From: Halopseudomonas sp002296055
GTDB taxonomy: Bacteria > Pseudomonadota > Gammaproteobacteria > Pseudomonadales > Pseudomonadaceae
Reading direction: 5' to 3' (one strand)
DNA: 64,000 bases
NCBI RefSeq assembly: GCF_050876985.1
Contig: NZ_JBPAPP010000001.1
This document shows positions 61,135 to 64,000 of this stretch, in pieces. The position numbers and the translations under genes were made by a program. The notes beneath the pieces were generated by a model. The model worked only from the letters and a program-made list of their open reading frames with translations, was not told the origin of the DNA and made no database searches. Within the stretch, counting starts at the first letter, position 1, and each line of letters opens with the position of its first letter.

Positions 61135-61728
61135 ATGAGTAATGACGGCGTGAATAATGGCCGGCGTCGCTTCCTGGTGGCCGCCACGAGTGTGGTCGGT
61201 GCCGCCGGAGCAGTGGGGGCCGCAACCCCCTTCGTGGGGGCTTGGTTCCCCAGCGCCCGAGCCAAGGCGGCAGGTGCGCCGGTGAAGGTAAATATCAGCA
61301 AGATCGAGCTGGGGCAGCAGATCGTAGTGGAATGGCGCGGTCAGCCCGTGTTCGTTTCCCATCGTACGCCCGAAGCCATCGCGCTGCTGGATGAAACCGA
61401 CTCCATCGTTGCGGACCCTCAGTCCGAGGCATCAAACCAGCCGGAATACGTTGATGGCAAGACGCGCGCCATCAAGCCCGAGATTCTGGTGGTGATGGGT
61501 GTTTGTACGCACCTGGGTTGCTCCCCGCTATTCAAGCCGGAAGTGGCAGCCGCCGACATGGGCGCTGACTGGAAGGGTGGCTATTTCTGCCCTTGTCACG
61601 GTTCCCACTATGACATGTCCGGTCGTGTCCACAAGGGGCAGCCTGCGCCTCTGAACCTGCCGGTTCCGCCATATTCTTATGAGACTGATGACGTGATCGT
61701 GGTCGGCGTGGATCAGGAGAGCGCGTGA
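61135..61728 (+). CDS. petA: Ubiquinol-cytochrome c reductase iron-sulfur subunit (Rieske)
   Basis: Rieske subunit of the cytochrome bc1 complex, 197 residues. The ATG at 61135 is preferred over 61120 because GGGAG lies at proper spacing. The N terminus has a twin-arginine motif (GRRRFLVAATSVVGAAGAVGAA) that doubles as the membrane anchor. The 2Fe-2S ligands are in CTHLGC (about 124-129) and CPCHGSHY (about 152-159). First gene of the petABC operon; the petB start overlaps its stop by one base. Confidence 0.98.
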   Translation: MSNDGVNNGRRRFLVAATSVVGAAGAVGAATPFVGAWFPSARAKAAGAPVKVNISKIELGQQIVVEWRGQPVFVSHRTPEAIALLDETDSIVADPQSEASNQPEYVDGKTRAIKPEILVVMGVCTHLGCSPLFKPEVAAADMGADWKGGYFCPCHGSHYDMSGRVHKGQPAPLNLPVPPYSYETDDVIVVGVDQESA

Positions 61729-62951
61729 TGAACAAACTGATGCAGTGGGTCAACGAGCGGATGTCCGTCACTCAGGTGATGGAAGATCACCTGACCAAAT
61801 ACTACGCTCCCAAGAACTTCAACTTCTTCTATTTCTTCGGCTCGCTGGCCATGCTGGTGCTGGTAAACCAGCTGGTGACCGGTATCTGGCTGACCATGAG
61901 CTACGAGCCGTCTGCTGATGGCGCCTTTGCTTCCGTCGAGTACATCATGCGTGATGTCGAGTACGGCTGGCTGCTGCGCTACCTGCACTCTACCGGCGCC
62001 TCGGCGTTCTTCGTCGTCATCTACCTGCACATGTTGCGCGGTCTGATGTACGGCTCCTACCAGAAGCCGCGTGAGCTGATCTGGCTGTTCGGTATGCTGA
62101 TCTACTTGGTGCTGATGGGTGAGGCCTTCATGGGCTACCTGCTGCCCTGGGGTCAGATGTCCTACTGGGGTGCCCAGGTAATCATCTCGCTGTTCGGTGC
62201 CATCCCGTTCATTGGTCCGGATTTGGCCCAGTGGGTGCGTGGTGACTTCCTGATCTCCGGTATCACTCTGAACCGCTTCTTCGCACTGCACGTTATTGCG
62301 CTGCCGATCGTGTTGCTGGGTCTGGTTGTGCTGCACATCATTGCGCTGCACGAGGTTGGCTCCAACAACCCTGACGGTATCGATATCAAGAAGTACAAGG
62401 ACGAGAACGGCAAGCCGCTGGACGGCATCGCCTTCCACCCTTACTACACCGTCAAGGACATTGTCGGCGTGGTGGTCTTCCTGTTCGTGTTCTGCTCCAT
62501 CGTGTTCTTCTTCCCGGAGATGGGTGGTTACTTCCTGGAGAAGCCGAACTTCGAAATCGCTAACCAGCTGAAGACGCCTGACCACATTGCCCCGGTTTGG
62601 TACTTCACGCCGTTCTACGCGATCTTGCGCGCTGTTCCCTCCATTGCTGGCTCTGCCTTCCCGGGCGTTCTGGCGATGGGTGCAGCAATCGCGATTCTGT
62701 TTGTGTTGCCCTGGCTGGACCGTAGCCCGGTTCGCTCCATTCGCTACAAAGGCTGGATGAGCAAACTGTGGCTGGTGATCTTCTGTGTCTGCTTCGTCGT
62801 GCTGGGTGTGTTGGGTGCCATCCCGTCTACACCGATTCGCACGCTGCTGTCCCAGATTTGCACCGTTCTGTATTTCGCCTTCTTCTTCCTGATGCCGTTC
62901 TACACCCGGATGGAGAAGACCAAACCGGTTCCGGAGAGGGTTACTGGATAA
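61728..62951 (+). CDS. petB: Ubiquinol-cytochrome c reductase cytochrome b subunit
   Basis: Cytochrome b of the bc1 complex, 407 residues, with eight to nine membrane helices. The b-heme histidines are in LHSTGASAFFVVIYLHMLRG and HVIALPIVLLGLVVLHIIALHE. GEAFMGYLLPWGQMSYWGA is the Qo-site cd1 region. The ef-loop motif reads PVWY in place of the mitochondrial PEWY, as I believe is usual in gammaproteobacteria. The ATG at 61728 shares a base with the petA stop; the petC ATG overlaps the petB stop (TAATG). Confidence 0.98.
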   Translation: MNKLMQWVNERMSVTQVMEDHLTKYYAPKNFNFFYFFGSLAMLVLVNQLVTGIWLTMSYEPSADGAFASVEYIMRDVEYGWLLRYLHSTGASAFFVVIYLHMLRGLMYGSYQKPRELIWLFGMLIYLVLMGEAFMGYLLPWGQMSYWGAQVIISLFGAIPFIGPDLAQWVRGDFLISGITLNRFFALHVIALPIVLLGLVVLHIIALHEVGSNNPDGIDIKKYKDENGKPLDGIAFHPYYTVKDIVGVVVFLFVFCSIVFFFPEMGGYFLEKPNFEIANQLKTPDHIAPVWYFTPFYAILRAVPSIAGSAFPGVLAMGAAIAILFVLPWLDRSPVRSIRYKGWMSKLWLVIFCVCFVVLGVLGAIPSTPIRTLLSQICTVLYFAFFFLMPFYTRMEKTKPVPERVTG

Positions 62952-63739
62952 TGAAAAAACAACTGATTGCCCTGATGTTTGCACTGGTACCGGCCTTGGC
63001 TTCGGCCGCCGGTGGCAGTGGCTACCACTTGGATGAGGCCAACATCGACCTGACTGACAAGGCCGCTCTGCAGGATGGTGCGCGTACCTTCGTCAACTAC
63101 TGCATGGGTTGCCACGCCGCGCAGTATCAGCGCTATGAGCGTGTGGCGACTGATCTGGGTATCCCGGAACAGCTGATGCTGGATAACCTGGTCTTCACTG
63201 AGGGCGCCCTGATCGGTGACCACATGAAGAACGGCATGCGTGGTGAGGATGCCAAGAAGTGGTTTGGTGCGGCGCCGCCGGATCTGACCCTGGTGGCGCG
63301 TGTACGCGGTACCGACTGGCTGTACACCTACCTGCGTACCTTCTATGAAGATCCGTCGCGTCCGCTGGGTGCCAACAACAAGGTGTTCCCGAACGTGGGT
63401 ATGCCGAACGTGCTGGCTGAGCTGCAGGGTCGCCAAGTGATCGGCTGCAAGGCAATGCCGGTGAAGGATGAGCACGGCAATATCATGCGTGACACCCTGA
63501 GCGGCGACATCATCAAGGATGAGCAGTGTGATGTGCTGACTGTTGTGCCGGACACCGGCACCCAGACTGAGGAAGAGTTCGATACCACAGTGCGTAACCT
63601 GGTGACCTTCCTGGCCTACTCGGCAGACCCGATCAAGCTGGAACGCCATCGTATCGGTGTCTATGTGCTGCTGTACCTGGCCTTCCTGTTCGTGTTCGCT
63701 TACTTGCTCAAGCGCGAATACTGGCGGGATGTCCATTGA
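62951..63739 (+). CDS. petC: Ubiquinol-cytochrome c reductase cytochrome c1 subunit
   Basis: Cytochrome c1 of the bc1 complex, 262 residues, with signal peptide MKKQLIALMFALVPALASA, the covalent heme motif CMGCH (Cys51-His55), an extended c1 domain (WFGAAPPDLTLVARVRGTDWLYTYLRTFYEDPSRPLGANN, NVGMPNVL with the likely Met ligand) and a C-terminal anchor (IGVYVLLYLAFLFVFAYLL). The ATG at 62951 is used; the same frame is open further upstream inside petB but has no meaning there. A terminator follows. Confidence 0.98.
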   Translation: MKKQLIALMFALVPALASAAGGSGYHLDEANIDLTDKAALQDGARTFVNYCMGCHAAQYQRYERVATDLGIPEQLMLDNLVFTEGALIGDHMKNGMRGEDAKKWFGAAPPDLTLVARVRGTDWLYTYLRTFYEDPSRPLGANNKVFPNVGMPNVLAELQGRQVIGCKAMPVKDEHGNIMRDTLSGDIIKDEQCDVLTVVPDTGTQTEEEFDTTVRNLVTFLAYSADPIKLERHRIGVYVLLYLAFLFVFAYLLKREYWRDVH

Positions 63740-63761
63740 TCACCCTGTCTGTTTAGTGATC

Positions 63762-63788
63762 ACTGCGCGCCCCTTGAGGGCGCGCAGT
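63762..63788 (+). terminator. Terminator between petC and sspA
   Basis: ACTGCGCGCCC-cttga-GGGCGCGCAGT is a perfect 11-bp stem with a five-base loop, followed by CGTTTC. Confidence 0.8.
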
Positions 63789-63799
63789 CGTTTCTGGGG

Positions 63800-63805
63800 T
63801 ATAAT
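63800..63805 (+). promoter_or_regulatory. -10 box of sspA
   Basis: A consensus TATAAT lies 95 bases upstream of sspA, directly after the petC terminator. No good -35 is seen at 17 bases; TTGAGG at 63774 is 20 bases away and lies within the terminator. Confidence 0.55.
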
Positions 63806-63900
63806 GGCCGTTCGTGCGCGCGGGCCCGTCCCCGCGCTTGTTTATTTTGGGCGCCATGCAGGGTGCCTGCCGCAGTCCTTAGAAGGATGAGGGTCGAAAT

Positions 63901-64000
63901 ATGGGCGTTACCGCCAACAAGCGTTCTTCCATGGCGTTTTTCTCTGACCCGCTGGATCACTACTGCCATCGGGTCAGGATTGTGCTGGCGGAAAAGGGCG
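63901..64000 (+). CDS. sspA: Stringent starvation protein A, 5' end
   Basis: The first 33 residues (MGVTANKRSSMAFFSDPLDHYCHRVRIVLAEKG) match SspA, a glutathione-S-transferase-fold RNA polymerase-associated protein. The fragment covers the start of the thioredoxin-like half (DHYCHRVRIVLAEKG). AAGGATGAGG precedes the ATG. The position after petABC is standard in gammaproteobacteria. The remainder lies beyond the window. Confidence 0.92.
   Translation, partial: MGVTANKRSSMAFFSDPLDHYCHRVRIVLAEKG

Noticed and set aside
61713..62984. A 423-residue open frame antisense to petB
   Set aside because: petB is certain; the antisense frame is a His/Gln-rich shadow of its codon pattern.
63774..63805. TTGAGG as the -35 of sspA
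   Set aside because: It sits 20 bases from the -10 and inside the loop and stem of the petC terminator, so it is not convincing.

Overview
The window is chromosomal DNA from a GC-rich gammaproteobacterium of the Pseudomonas type (Pseudomonas sensu lato, possibly the Halopseudomonas/P. pertucinogena side; the genus is inferred from gene content, gene order and protein style, with no database check). Markers are the rplM-rpsI-petABC-sspA block, an xseA / guaB-guaA neighbourhood, a type-II-length LeuA, a MuxABC-OpmB-like efflux operon and an orfX-sodA pair behind a Fur box. No rRNA, tRNA, CRISPR array, prophage or complete insertion sequence was seen.

Layout. 1-1.2 kb: the 5' part of an Old Yellow Enzyme reductase divergent from an HxlR regulator. 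1.3-9 kb: leuA with a possible leucine-rich leader, a 159-bp MITE-like element abutting an M23 peptidase gene, xseA, and guaB-guaA. 9-14.8 kb: a class C beta-lactamase, opgD, a divergent AraC regulator/monooxygenase pair, and the orfX-sodA unit. 15-17.3 kb: a stand-alone TonB-dependent siderophore receptor. 17.5-21.1 kb: a two-gene unit in which a large membrane P-loop ATPase overlaps an MscS-type channel gene; this is the strongest candidate for an undescribed system. 21.1-35.5 kb: two divergent iron-uptake islands, each with an ECF sigma factor, FecR, a TonB receptor with a signalling domain, a PepSY membrane protein and DUF3649/DUF3325 proteins. They share a Fur-box intergenic region and their gene order is rearranged relative to each other. 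35.5-35.8 kb: a 280-bp highly folded repeat element. 35.9-44.8 kb: a four-gene RND efflux operon with two inner-membrane pumps. 44.8-51 kb: fumC behind a Fur box, metE, and a second siderophore receptor with its own Fur box. 51-55 kb: an MCE-type lipid ABC transporter and yhcB. 55-64 kb: a small alpha/beta hydrolase, zapE, a GlxA-type regulator, an aldo/keto reductase, rplM-rpsI, petABC and the start of sspA.

How the genes fit together. Iron dominates. Four TonB receptors, two FecI/FecR pairs, two PepSY reductase-like operons, and the iron-sparing enzymes Mn-SOD and class II fumarase all lie at or near Fur-box-like sequences, so most of 13.5-51 kb looks like one iron-starvation regulon interrupted by efflux and methionine genes. 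The rest is housekeeping (GTP, leucine and methionine synthesis, DNA repair, ribosome, respiratory bc1 complex) and envelope functions (glucans, lipid transport, peptidoglycan hydrolase, efflux). Starts were chosen by ribosome-binding site and family length, and several are shorter than the longest open frame.
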